Part shown: positions 7,323 through 16,200 of the stretch, in pieces
Position numbering within the stretch: position 1 is the first letter of the stretch
How the letters are laid out: each line of letters opens with the position of its first letter
Assembly (NCBI GenBank): GCA_024640885.1
Contig: JAHEEC010000044.1
Span: 1 to 32,582 of the forward strand
DNA: 32,582 nucleotides
Reading direction: 5' to 3'
Source: Bacteroidota bacterium
GTDB taxonomy: Bacteria > Bacteroidota > Bacteroidia > Bacteroidales > GCA-2748055
The notes under the pieces: model-generated
What the model was told of the DNA's origin: nothing
What the model saw: the letters and a program-made list of their open reading frames with translations, nothing else
Database searches by the model: none
Program-made: the position numbers and the translations under genes

Positions 7323-8729
7323 GTGGGAAGGAAAAAAAACCTGCCCCTCCTGGAGGGGGTGACCATCGAGAATATTGGGGCAGAGGGGAGATCCCTTGCC
7401 CGGGTCGAGCACATGGTGGTGTTCGTCAAAGGGGCTCTTCCGGGGGATGTGGCCGACCTCCAGGTATTCAGGAAAAAAGGCCGGTATATGGAGGCCCGGG
7501 TGGTGAAGTTCCACAGCTATTCAAAGGAACGAACCGAGCCCTTCTGTGAACACTTCGGTGTCTGCGGTGGATGCAAATGGCAGGACCTTCCCTATGAACG
7601 CCAGCTCTTTTATAAACAGCAGCAGGTGGTGGATGCCTTCCGGCACATCGCCGGCATCGAAATCCCTGAAGCTCAGCCCATCCTGGCTTCCGACCCGGTA
7701 ACCCGGTACCGCAACAAACTGGAATACACCTTCTCCAACCACCGCTGGTTGCTGGAGCACGAAGCAACTGATAAACTTCCGCTGGAGCACACCAATGCAG
7801 TGGGGCTCCATGTCCCCGGAAGATTCGACAAAGTGGTGGATCTCCAGCGGTGCCACCTGCAGGATGAGCCCACCAACCTGATTCGGAATCACCTTAGGGA
7901 AAAGGCGCTGGCCATGGGCCTCTCCTTTTATGACCACCGCACCAACGAAGGGCTTCTTCGAAACCTGATTATCAGGAACACCACCCTTGGCGAAGTGATG
8001 GTGATCCTTTCGGTGCAATTCGATGTGCCGGAAATATACCTGCTCCTTGAATCCCTCAAGGAGAATTTCCCGGATCTCACCAGCCTCATGTACACCATCA
8101 ATCCAAAAAAGAACGAAACCCTCTACGACCAGGAGATCATCACCTATGCCGGAAGGGATCATATATTTGAGAAACTGGAGGAGCTGACCTTTAAGATCGG
8201 TCCAAAGTCCTTCTTTCAGACCAACTCCTTCCAGGCACTGAGGCTCTATCAGAAAACCCGTGAGTTTGCAGCACTCAAGGGTGACGAAGTGGTGTATGAC
8301 CTCTATACCGGGACCGGAACCATTGCCAATTTCATGGCACCCCATGCGGGCCTTGTGGTGGGCATTGAATCGGTTCCCGAATCCATCGAGGACGCTAAGG
8401 TCAACTCCGAAATCAATAAGATCGGGAATACCCGCTTCTTTGCCGGCGACATGAAAGAGATTTTCACCGACTCATTCATCAGGGAAAACGGCAAACCCGG
8501 TGTGATCATTACCGATCCTCCACGGGCCGGGATGCACGAACGGGTGGTAGAGCAGATCCTGAGGATAGCCCCTGAACGGATCGTATATGTTTCATGCAAT
8601 CCGGCCACCCAGGCAAGGGACGTGGAATTACTGGGAAGATCCTATGAGGTGCGGAAGATCCAGCCGGTGGACATGTTCCCCCACACGCACCATGTGGAGA
8701 ACATTGCCTTGCTGGAGCTCAAATCTTAG
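7323..8729 (+). CDS. rlmD: 23S rRNA (uracil-C5)-methyltransferase, RlmD/RumA type
   Basis: A 468-residue enzyme that should methylate a 23S rRNA uracil at C5 (U1939 in the E. coli RlmD case) with S-adenosylmethionine. An N-terminal TRAM domain occupies about residues 5-62. Four Cys residues fit a 4Fe-4S site: Cys75, Cys81, Cys84 and Cys177. The Rossmann methyltransferase domain starts near residue 320, with DLYTGTGTIANF as the SAM loop, TDPPRAG at 397-403, and the catalytic nucleophile Cys425 in SCNPATQARD. The start is GTG at 7323, directly downstream of a good promoter; no ATG lies before the TRAM domain. The stop is 15 bases from the stop of the convergent symporter gene. RlmC/RlmD/TrmA paralogues are separated only by fine detail, but the Fe-S site with TRAM favours RlmD. 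Confidence 0.88.
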   Translation: MGRKKNLPLLEGVTIENIGAEGRSLARVEHMVVFVKGALPGDVADLQVFRKKGRYMEARVVKFHSYSKERTEPFCEHFGVCGGCKWQDLPYERQLFYKQQQVVDAFRHIAGIEIPEAQPILASDPVTRYRNKLEYTFSNHRWLLEHEATDKLPLEHTNAVGLHVPGRFDKVVDLQRCHLQDEPTNLIRNHLREKALAMGLSFYDHRTNEGLLRNLIIRNTTLGEVMVILSVQFDVPEIYLLLESLKENFPDLTSLMYTINPKKNETLYDQEIITYAGRDHIFEKLEELTFKIGPKSFFQTNSFQALRLYQKTREFAALKGDEVVYDLYTGTGTIANFMAPHAGLVVGIESVPESIEDAKVNSEINKIGNTRFFAGDMKEIFTDSFIRENGKPGVIITDPPRAGMHERVVEQILRIAPERIVYVSCNPATQARDVELLGRSYEVRKIQPVDMFPHTHHVENIALLELKS

Positions 8730-8744
8730 CCATGGTGGAGGCCG

Positions 8745-10481
8745 TCAACTTTTCACCGGAAGATCTTCATGGGGCCAGGCCTTTCTGAAATCGATCCAGT
8801 AATCCTTGATGGTCCCCTTGATATCCTTTCTCAAAACCAGAAGCCCAAAGAGGTTGGGGATGGTCATGATGGCAATGGTGATGTAGGAAAGGTTCCAAAC
8901 AATGGTGGTGTCGGTGAAGGATGCCACAAAAAAACCTGCTACATAGATGATCCTGTATACGATCACGTACTTTGTACCCACCAGGTATGTAACCGCCCTG
9001 TCACCGTAATAGGACCATGAAATTGCCGTGGAGAATGCAAAGAGCAGCAGGCCGATGGAGACGATGTATTTGCCCCGGTCACCGATGATGCTTCTTGTAA
9101 ATGCTTCAGTGGTCAGGGCCGCACTGTGGATCAGGGAGTGCCCGGTGAAATAGATCTCCCCCTGGTCGCTTGAGGCATCACTGAACTGAACCACTCCATC
9201 CTTGACCAGGAGCGGACCTGTATACATCGTATTGCCCTGCGTCACCTTTACATTTTCCGCAAAGGATTCCGCATGGATCAGGGTGACATTCTCTGTTAAT
9301 ACCTCACCATTCCCAACCTCAAGGGTCCCTGAAAACAGTGCCAGGGAAGTATCGTTGCTGAAAGCCCTTGCCATCAACGTCCGGTCCATTTCGATGCTTT
9401 CAGAGTAGGCTCCATCCAGGATGGTCAGGTCAGCCTGCTCAAAACGGTTCTCAATCTTCTCGTTCCAAACCCCCGATGACAGCAACACAAGTCCTGTAAT
9501 GGTGCAGATAATGATGGTGTCGATGAATGGTTCAAGGATGGCCACCATTCCTTCGGATACAGGTTCGTGTGCCTTGGCCGCACTATGGGCAATGGGTGCC
9601 GATCCCTGTCCGGCTTCATTGGAAAAGAGCCCCCTGTTCACCCCCTTGTTAAATGTGAATGCAAATCCTGCTCCCAGGAATCCGCCTATGGCTGCTGACC
9701 CTGTAAAGGCATCCGTGAATATGGAACCCAGGGATGGAATGATATTCTGGTAGTTGGAGGCGATCACCAGCAAAGCTCCCACAATGTATATGAATGCCAT
9801 AACCGGAACCAGGGTGGAAGTGACTTTCGCAATCCGCTTGATCCCGCCTATAATGACAAGGCCCAGGAGGACAGCAAGGATCCCTCCGGTGAGGGCATGG
9901 TTGATCCCGAAGGAGGTGAACATTGAATCTGAGATGCTGTTGATCTGGGGAAGGCTCCCGGTCCCAAAGGAGGAGAGGATGGTGGCAAATGCAAAGAATC
10001 CTCCAATTACGGCTCCGGTTCTGATGATCTTTCCGCTCCGGGTGGTGATGTTCATCCTCTTTTTCATGTAGTACATGGGTCCCCCGGAAACGGAACCATC
10101 AGGCAGAATATCCCTGTATTTATGGGAGATGGTTACTTCCACAAACTTGGTGCACATGCCCAGGAGTGCCGTGACCAGCATCCAGAAGAGGGCCGCCGGG
10201 CCTCCCAGGTGGATGGCCAGTGCCACACCCGCAATATTCCCGGTACCCACGGTCCCGCTGAGGGCTGTGGTGAGGGCCTGAAAGTGTGAGGTGTCCCCCA
10301 CATCCCCTGCCAGGTCATATTTGCCCTTGACGATCCGGATTGCATGCCTGAAATACCTGACCTGGGGCAACCCCAGGTAAAGGGTGAAGAACACGCCGGT
10401 ACCCAGTAAGAAGTAGACGAACCATTGATGACCGCCCAGGTAGTCATTCAGGAACAGGAGAAATTCATTGACTTTTTGCAT
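8745..10481 (-). CDS. Alanine or glycine:sodium symporter (AGCS family) with an internal insert
   Basis: A 578-residue inner-membrane carrier of the AgcS/AlsT family, which imports alanine or glycine with Na+. Family hallmarks include the [15 protein letters not shown] segment at about residues 73-87, [10 protein letters not shown] at 132-141, [25 protein letters not shown] around 278-302, and [14 protein letters not shown] near 483-496. Typical members are about 450-480 residues. Here about 100 extra residues (roughly 345-452) lie between the helix ending LLSSGVW and the usual AALTTEAF segment. The insert is polar, beta-prone, with no membrane helix. The gene is last in a minus-strand block with the kinase, glycosidase and esterase genes, but a 134-base gap separates it from the preceding gene, so it may have its own promoter. 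Confidence 0.92.
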   Translation of the reverse strand: MQKVNEFLLFLNDYLGGHQWFVYFLLGTGVFFTLYLGLPQVRYFRHAIRIVKGKYDLAGDVGDTSHFQALTTALSGTVGTGNIAGVALAIHLGGPAALFWMLVTALLGMCTKFVEVTISHKYRDILPDGSVSGGPMYYMKKRMNITTRSGKIIRTGAVIGGFFAFATILSSFGTGSLPQINSISDSMFTSFGINHALTGGILAVLLGLVIIGGIKRIAKVTSTLVPVMAFIYIVGALLVIASNYQNIIPSLGSIFTDAFTGSAAIGGFLGAGFAFTFNKGVNRGLFSNEAGQGSAPIAHSAAKAHEPVSEGMVAILEPFIDTIIICTITGLVLLSSGVWNEKIENRFEQADLTILDGAYSESIEMDRTLMARAFSNDTSLALFSGTLEVGNGEVLTENVTLIHAESFAENVKVTQGNTMYTGPLLVKDGVVQFSDASSDQGEIYFTGHSLIHSAALTTEAFTRSIIGDRGKYIVSIGLLLFAFSTAISWSYYGDRAVTYLVGTKYVIVYRIIYVAGFFVASFTDTTIVWNLSYITIAIMTIPNLFGLLVLRKDIKGTIKDYWIDFRKAWPHEDLPVKS

Positions 10482-10615
10482 GCGAGAAGTGTTAGGACAA
10501 TGACAGTTTCAAAGTCCGTAAAAGTAGCAATATTTTGAAAAGAGGGAAATCCCTGGCCGCCGCATCGCATTCCGACGCAGCTTCCCCTGTTGAAAATCAA
10601 TTGACCCTGGTCCGG

Positions 10616-11119
10616 TCAATCCGCTTGCCTGTCGTACACCCACGTCTCGGGTGGCCCGTCGCCCATGGGACCACCCTCCATGGCATTCTCGATCACAAGG
10701 TTATCGCCGTCAAGCTTGTACCTGGCCTTGATGAGCAACTCCCCCCCGTCCATCATCTCAAGGGTGGTTTCCAAATTCAATGTTTTTCCATCCTTCTCCC
10801 AGGATGCGACAGAGATAATCTCCGCTCCCTGGAATCCTTCATTCTTACTCTCTTTCCCATCGAGGGTGTAGGCGCTTTGCCGGGTGAATTCTTCTCCCTG
10901 GAACTCGCTTACCCTTTCGATGCTCATAGAGTTCTCCTCCTGCACTATGGTGATCCGCAATGGGGCGAATGAATACTCTCCATTGAATTTGCTCCTTGAA
11001 TCATTCAGCTTCCAGCTTCCTGATAAATCGGAAGGTTGCGCAGAACCCGCAATGAACAGAAAGGTTGCGGCAAGCATTAAAAATGCCCTGGGGACGTAAT
11101 GTCTGGTTTTAATTTCCAT
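10616..11119 (-). CDS. Secreted lipocalin-like hypothetical protein
   Basis: A 167-residue exported protein. Residues 1-27 look like a signal peptide with a hydrophobic core (FLMLAATFLFIAG) and a probable cut after SAQ. The mature part begins with a DLSGSWKLN motif common at the start of small lipocalin-like or DUF-type beta-barrel proteins of Bacteroidota, followed by about eight predicted beta strands and a C-terminal WVYDRQ. No catalytic motif is visible and the family cannot be named with confidence. It is 58 bases downstream of the esterase gene, probably in the same transcript, and may act in the periplasm on a hydrophobic or carbohydrate ligand; this is inference only. Confidence 0.75.
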   Translation of the reverse strand: MEIKTRHYVPRAFLMLAATFLFIAGSAQPSDLSGSWKLNDSRSKFNGEYSFAPLRITIVQEENSMSIERVSEFQGEEFTRQSAYTLDGKESKNEGFQGAEIISVASWEKDGKTLNLETTLEMMDGGELLIKARYKLDGDNLVIENAMEGGPMGDGPPETWVYDRQAD

Positions 11120-11177
11120 GAAGTGAATTTTAGGTGATCAATAAAATTCTATTAAATAATCATTTGATTTTTCATGG

Positions 11178-12578
11178 TCAGCGGCTGTCGCTATGAAAGA
11201 GTACCTCAAAGCATGAGGCTGGCAGCCCGGCGGTGTTGAACAGGTTCGGGCTTGAATCATTGCGATATGCAAAACGGACCCCCTTGACATTCCCGGCTGG
11301 AAGGGCCACCTCGACTGCCCGGCCGTGGATGGTCGCAGCGGCGGCGGTCCATGCTCCATTCTCATCCAGGATCTCAAACTCCCTTAATTCCCCATCCCTG
11401 GCGATGAGCCCCTCATCTGCATGATCAAATTGAAGGATCGCCCTCCCTCCTTCCACGGCGAAGCTCTTGATGAGGGGGCCTGAAAATGGCACCTCTTCCA
11501 TCCCGTAGTCATGGTGGAGGGCCCAGCCGGCAAGCCTCTTCCCGGCGTCCTGTTTGTTCCCCGGGTGGATATTTTTCAGATTGCCTATATCGGACAACAC
11601 GACCATGCCGGTATGTGATGTCATTTGGAGGGCCAGTCTCTGTTGATCCCTCAGAATGGCCCCATTGACATTGTCTGTGCCATACCCGGCCCAGGGGGCT
11701 ATCTGCGCATAATAGAACGAGAAGTCAATTCCCCAGGCAGCCCTCCAGGCATCGATGAGGGTTCCCAGGGCCCTTGCATAAGATCCGGGAAAATCCACAT
11801 TTGCCTCACCCTGGTACCAGAGGGCTCCTTTGACGCAGAACGGGATCAGGGGATGGATCATGGCATTGTATGCCCTTGCCGGCTCCACAGGTCCCCAGGG
11901 TACCGGTTTGAGCAGCTTCGCACCTTCATCCAGCACCCTGTCGCCCGTGATCCTCGATTCGGGCATCCAGATTTCGATGGGAGTGCCTCCCCAGGATGAG
12001 TTGATCAGTCCCACCGGTATTTTGAGTTCCCGGTGAAGTTCCCTTCCAAAAAAATACATGAGTGCACTGAACCCTGACATGGATTCGGGAGTACATTTTA
12101 CCCAGGATCCCTGAAGTTGCTGCTGGGGCGTTGCTGCAGTGCTGATGCTGACTGTAAAAAACCTGATCTCAGGGTAATCGGCTGCTGCGATCTCCTCATC
12201 CCGGGAGTCGATGCCCATGGAAGCCGACCACTCCATATTGGACTGTCCGCTCCCCAGCCACACCTCTCCTACCAGGATATCCTTTATTTCCAAAGTGTTG
12301 TATCCTTTGACCAGCAACCCGTATGGTCCTCCTGCAGAAGGGGTCTTAAGGTCAAGGCTCCATGTGGATTGGCTGTTTACTTTTACCGAATACTCCTGGT
12401 CATGGTCCCAGCCGGGAATGATGCGGACGACCTCACCGGGTTTAGCCCATCCCCAGATGGTCACACTGGTGTTTTGCTGGAGTACCATATGATCGCTGAA
12501 TATGGCAGGCAGTGTCACATTAGCCCTTGAATGGAGGGTTACCAAAAGGCCAAGGGCAAAAATCAATATCTTGCGCAT
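11178..12578 (-). CDS. Sialate O-acetylesterase-type SGNH esterase
   Basis: A 466-residue secreted enzyme of the type that removes O-acetyl groups from sialic acid or from plant cell-wall sugars. Residues 1-19 form a signal peptide. A beta-rich N-terminal domain (LPAIFSDHMVLQQ, residues 23-35) precedes the SGNH fold: the nucleophile Ser113 in GSGQSNMEW, the block with SSWGGTPIEIW near 194-204, ALWYQGEAN near 252-260, and the Asp330/His338 dyad in SDIGNLKNIHPGNK. Length and motif order match bacterial sialate 9-O-acetylesterases, which in Bacteroidota often act on acetylated xylan or pectin. It lies 29 bases downstream of the GH5 gene, so the two likely act together in periplasmic or surface glycan processing. 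Confidence 0.9.
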   Translation of the reverse strand: MRKILIFALGLLVTLHSRANVTLPAIFSDHMVLQQNTSVTIWGWAKPGEVVRIIPGWDHDQEYSVKVNSQSTWSLDLKTPSAGGPYGLLVKGYNTLEIKDILVGEVWLGSGQSNMEWSASMGIDSRDEEIAAADYPEIRFFTVSISTAATPQQQLQGSWVKCTPESMSGFSALMYFFGRELHRELKIPVGLINSSWGGTPIEIWMPESRITGDRVLDEGAKLLKPVPWGPVEPARAYNAMIHPLIPFCVKGALWYQGEANVDFPGSYARALGTLIDAWRAAWGIDFSFYYAQIAPWAGYGTDNVNGAILRDQQRLALQMTSHTGMVVLSDIGNLKNIHPGNKQDAGKRLAGWALHHDYGMEEVPFSGPLIKSFAVEGGRAILQFDHADEGLIARDGELREFEILDENGAWTAAAATIHGRAVEVALPAGNVKGVRFAYRNDSSPNLFNTAGLPASCFEVLFHSDSR

Positions 12579-12607
12579 AGAAATAAGTGCTTATAAATGA
12601 TCATCAA

Positions 12608-13681
12608 TTAGTTGTCATTCTGGATCTCCAGTTCGCCATGCATCGCCTTCTTGAAAAACTCTCCCCCTTCAGTGAGTTCATAGGTCTCCCAGGATTTGAG
12701 CATGCGAGGGCCCCATTCGGGATCATATACCCAGCAAATCCATCCGATCCCCTTCGATTCCAGGTAATCGATGATCTTATAACCGTAATGATCCTCTGTC
12801 ATGGTGCTGCCGGGACGGATCCCAAGACCGAATTCGGTGACCATTACAGGGTATTTTTCGGCGGCGAAACCGAATGCTTCCTCCCATTTTGGCTCCCAGG
12901 GTGGCTTGCGTTTGTGTTCATAGGGGTGCGAAACGTATCCGATCCCCTCCGCTTCAATGGGATCAGTCCGGATGGGTGTAAGATCGTAAGCCCAATCTAA
13001 CCCCGCTACCAGGGGTATGGTTTCAGGATCATAGGAGCGGATCAGTTTGATTATATTCTCATTGATCTTTTTCCACTCCGGCCAGGTCATGGATCCCAAC
13101 TGTCCCCTGTAAATGGTGGGTTCATTGAAGAGATCATAAAACGCCACTGTGTGGTTCCCCTTGAAATGATTGGAAATGCTCCTCCAGAATTCATAGGTCT
13201 CCTGCCTGGAGGTATTGTACATGGGATCCTGGAAAAGTTCCATCTGCAGGTTTCCGATGGAGTGCCAGTCGATGACCACATACATCCCCAGGTCCGTGCA
13301 CCATTCCACCGCCTGGTCCAGCAATTCAAGATACTTTTCTGGGGTCCGCTCCCGCCAGGCCACGGGGTGGACGGGGATCCGGACAACCATTGCCCCGGTC
13401 TCCTTCACCTTTTCAAAATGAGACTTGTTCCAGTGTCCCTGGCCTTCAATTTTATCCGGATCGGAGATGGCCAGTCCCCTGAACAGCAACGGGTTTCCTT
13501 CCGGATCCACAAACCTGTTTCCCTCCACACTGACCAGGGGAAGCGTCTTGGCTTTTGGATTTTCAACGGGCCTTCTCCATGGCCCATTCTGGTACCATGG
13601 CCTTGATTCCTGTGCACAAAGGGCGGGAAGGCTGAACACTGCCAGGAAGAATGCGATTTTACGATACCTGCGGTTTTTCAT
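12608..13681 (-). CDS. Glycoside hydrolase family 5 (cellulase-type) enzyme
   Basis: A 357-residue secreted TIM-barrel glycosidase. Residues 1-23 form a signal peptide ending in ALCAQ. The GH5 pattern is clear: an N-terminal segment FRGLAISDPDK, the RIPVHPVAW strand at about 101-109, VVIDWHS near 135-141, the acid/base Glu187 in DLFNEPT, a His-containing SHPYEHK at 251-257, and the nucleophile Glu283 in VMVTEFGLG. GH5 enzymes act by a retaining mechanism on beta-linked glucans, mannans or related polymers; the subfamily and substrate cannot be told by eye. The gene follows the sensor kinase by 43 bases and precedes the esterase by 29 bases. No SusC/SusD pair is adjacent, so this is not a classical polysaccharide utilization locus. 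Confidence 0.9.
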   Translation of the reverse strand: MKNRRYRKIAFFLAVFSLPALCAQESRPWYQNGPWRRPVENPKAKTLPLVSVEGNRFVDPEGNPLLFRGLAISDPDKIEGQGHWNKSHFEKVKETGAMVVRIPVHPVAWRERTPEKYLELLDQAVEWCTDLGMYVVIDWHSIGNLQMELFQDPMYNTSRQETYEFWRSISNHFKGNHTVAFYDLFNEPTIYRGQLGSMTWPEWKKINENIIKLIRSYDPETIPLVAGLDWAYDLTPIRTDPIEAEGIGYVSHPYEHKRKPPWEPKWEEAFGFAAEKYPVMVTEFGLGIRPGSTMTEDHYGYKIIDYLESKGIGWICWVYDPEWGPRMLKSWETYELTEGGEFFKKAMHGELEIQNDN

Positions 13682-13724
13682 GGGCGGATGGAATTATAGG
13701 GGATTGATCATTCAATCACTTTTG

Positions 13725-16079
13725 TTAGTATAATGGCTGGGGCCTGCCCTCATTGATGAGGGTTCCGATGAGATCCGACACCTGTTCCTGATTGAAGGGT
13801 TCCGGAAGGTATTCATCAAACCCCTCGGCAATGAACCTGTCCCGGTCCCCCGCAAATGCGTGGGCCGAAAGGGCCACCACAATGATGCCACGGTACCGCT
13901 CCTTTACCAACCTCAAAGTATCCACACCACTCAGAACCGGCAGATGAACATTTATGAAAATCAAATCGGGCAAAGGTGATTGTTCCAGCAATCTCAGGGC
14001 CTCATACCCCGAATCAGCGGTGGTTACCTGGTGTCCTGGCGCTGGCAAAATCCCTTTGAATAAGGAAAGGGTGTCCTGGTCGTCATCCACCACCATCACA
14101 GCGACCGGACCAGGCTCGATCCGCTTCTTTGGTTCACCAGGTTCCATGTGGGTTGCTGATTTCACTCTCCTGGCAGGGATCAGGGGGAATTCCGCCTGGA
14201 AGAGCGAACCTTTTCCCTGCCCCGATTCCACCCATATCCTCCCTCCCATAAGTTCCACCAGGTTCTTGCATATGGCAAGTCCAAGCCCAGTCCCCCCGAA
14301 TTTACGGGTATTTGACCCGTCCACCTGCCTGAACTGTTCAAAGATGACCTGAAAATCTTTTGGAGAGATCCCAATTCCCGTGTCCTGCACATACAGCCTG
14401 ACCACTTCACCTTCACGGTCAATGTGGCATCCAATCTGTACGGATCCCTTTTCTGTAAATTTGAGGGCATTGTTGACCAGGTTCTTCATGACCTGGGTGA
14501 CCCGCACCAGGTCGGTTTCGATCATGCAATCCTCCTCATTTACCCGTGCAATAATCTCCACACCCTTAATTCCAAGCCGTTCAATCTCAGAATTGGCATA
14601 GAGCTTCAACTCCCTTACAAGTCCTGAAAGGCTCACTTTCCCGTATACGATGGGAAGCTGGCCGCTTTCGATCCTGGCAAGGTCAATGATATCGGAAATG
14701 AGCGTCAGCAGCAACTCGGAATTCCTGACGATCCGGGATACATAAGTTTCCCTGGCTTCCTCGGTCAGCCCGGGGTTCACCAGCAGGTTGGAGAACCCTA
14801 CGATGGAGTTCATGGGGGTTCTGATCTCATGGGACATGTTGGCCAGAAATGCCGATTTCAACCGGTCACTCTCCTCCGCCCGCAGCTTGGCCCTCTCAAG
14901 CTCCTCCATGGCCCTCTTTCTTTCCGTCACGTCCCGGTTAATGTTCAGAACGAGGTCCTTTCCGCCATATTCACCGGGAATCAGCACATTCTTCGAGGAC
15001 ATATGGAGGTAGTGCCCCTTTTTATGCTTCACACGACAGTCCACCGTGAGTATCCCATCCTTGAACATATTGAATTCCAGGGATTTCATACGGTCCAGGT
15101 CATCCGGATGAACCAGGGAAGTTATGTCCATGGAGAGGAACTCTTCACGGGTGTATCCGATGGTTTTGTAGAAGGCCGAATTGATCAGGATAATCTCGAG
15201 ATCCACTGTGAACAGCCCGATGGGATCATCGGCCGATTCGAAAAGTGTCCGGTACAGTTTTTCACTTTCATGCAGGGCAGCCTCGGTCTCCTTTTGTGGT
15301 GTTTTATCCTTGGCGATGGCTATGACCAGGTTTTCTCCGGTCAGGGTAAATGCATGTGCAGATACATCAAGCCACAGGAACCCCTTTTCACCTGCATTGA
15401 TCCTCTGCTCTACCCGGCCAAAACCTTTCTCAACCACCTGCTGAATCAGGATCCCGTTTTCTCCAATCACGTGATCCTTTATAAGATCTTCCGGCAATGG
15501 TTTCGTCACCTCCCCGTAGCCCCTCTCAAGGAGCTCAAAGGCTGCCTTGTTCGCATCCAGCAACTTTCCTGCCTTCCCCTCCAAAAGCTCCAGGATGAAA
15601 ATGGGATCGTCGGCATTTCTGAAAATGTATTCGAATTTCTCCTTCTCCTCCACCATTGACAGCAGGTACTTAAATTGCCCTGAAATTTCAATGGAAATAC
15701 CCCCGGTCAAAAGGGGCGATCCACCCTGGTCACGAATAATCACGTTACCCCGGTTGTAATACCATTGCCATTCTCCCTTTGGATCCTTTACGCGGTATTC
15801 AATCTCATATAGCGAAATCTCACCACTTATCAATTGGGCGATCCGCTCACTATTCATCCTGATGTCATCCGGGTGCACATTCCTGTAGAGCGATTCGATT
15901 GAGCTGTCAAATGAGTCCGGATCATGACCCAGGATCCTGATCAAAGCGGGGCTCAGGGTAATTTTACTTTCCTTGTGGTGCCAGTACCACCAGTAAAGTC
16001 CAATATTCTCTGATGCCGACAGAAACTCCGGCGATGGAGAAATCAGTTCCCTGGGTATTGATTTCCGTTTGTCGGTCAT
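13725..16079 (-). CDS. Hybrid sensor histidine kinase with three PAS domains and a degenerate receiver
   Basis: A 784-residue signalling protein with no obvious membrane helix, so probably cytoplasmic. PAS-type sensor domains occupy about residues 20-138 (ending in a PAC-like GEWQWYYNRGNV segment), 145-262 and 270-390. The HisKA dimer helix holds phospho-acceptor His417 in ANMSHEIRTPMNS. The ATPase domain follows with an N box (MKNLVNNALKFTEKG), G1 DTGIGI and G2 GGTGLGLAI. A C-terminal receiver domain starts near residue 659, with the acidic pair VVDDD intact. At the phosphorylation position it has Asn710 (DLIFINVHLP) instead of Asp, and the usual KP motif reads LPEPFN (Glu760). Ser738 is kept. 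The kinase core looks active, but this receiver should not be phosphorylated. It is first in the block with the GH5 and esterase genes. Confidence 0.92.
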   Translation of the reverse strand: MTDKRKSIPRELISPSPEFLSASENIGLYWWYWHHKESKITLSPALIRILGHDPDSFDSSIESLYRNVHPDDIRMNSERIAQLISGEISLYEIEYRVKDPKGEWQWYYNRGNVIIRDQGGSPLLTGGISIEISGQFKYLLSMVEEKEKFEYIFRNADDPIFILELLEGKAGKLLDANKAAFELLERGYGEVTKPLPEDLIKDHVIGENGILIQQVVEKGFGRVEQRINAGEKGFLWLDVSAHAFTLTGENLVIAIAKDKTPQKETEAALHESEKLYRTLFESADDPIGLFTVDLEIILINSAFYKTIGYTREEFLSMDITSLVHPDDLDRMKSLEFNMFKDGILTVDCRVKHKKGHYLHMSSKNVLIPGEYGGKDLVLNINRDVTERKRAMEELERAKLRAEESDRLKSAFLANMSHEIRTPMNSIVGFSNLLVNPGLTEEARETYVSRIVRNSELLLTLISDIIDLARIESGQLPIVYGKVSLSGLVRELKLYANSEIERLGIKGVEIIARVNEEDCMIETDLVRVTQVMKNLVNNALKFTEKGSVQIGCHIDREGEVVRLYVQDTGIGISPKDFQVIFEQFRQVDGSNTRKFGGTGLGLAICKNLVELMGGRIWVESGQGKGSLFQAEFPLIPARRVKSATHMEPGEPKKRIEPGPVAVMVVDDDQDTLSLFKGILPAPGHQVTTADSGYEALRLLEQSPLPDLIFINVHLPVLSGVDTLRLVKERYRGIIVVALSAHAFAGDRDRFIAEGFDEYLPEPFNQEQVSDLIGTLINEGRPQPLY

Positions 16080-16200
16080 AGATGCTTCAGGAGATCAGCC
16101 ATATCCTAAAGATAGCATAATCTGGATAAAAAAAACGGGCCCAATATCACCCTGAAGTGAACTTTCTTCCTCCTGTTTCTGTTTCCTGATAAATGAATCC

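Noticed and set aside
8730-8760. A possible terminator between the convergent rlmD and symporter genes
   Set aside because: Only 15 bases separate the stops, and I found no stem with a T-run on either strand.
10535-10972. A 145-residue plus-strand open frame opposite the small secreted protein gene
   Set aside because: The minus frame has a signal peptide and the LSGSWKLN-type start; the plus frame has neither.
14829-15659. A 276-residue plus-strand open frame inside the sensor kinase gene
   Set aside because: Antisense to well-matched PAS domains; no motif and no promoter or leader of its own.
16127-16150. An A-run followed by the palindrome GGGCCC between the kinase and DUF2461 genes, as a terminator or site
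   Set aside because: The gap is divergent, so no terminator is expected, and a six-base palindrome alone has little meaning.
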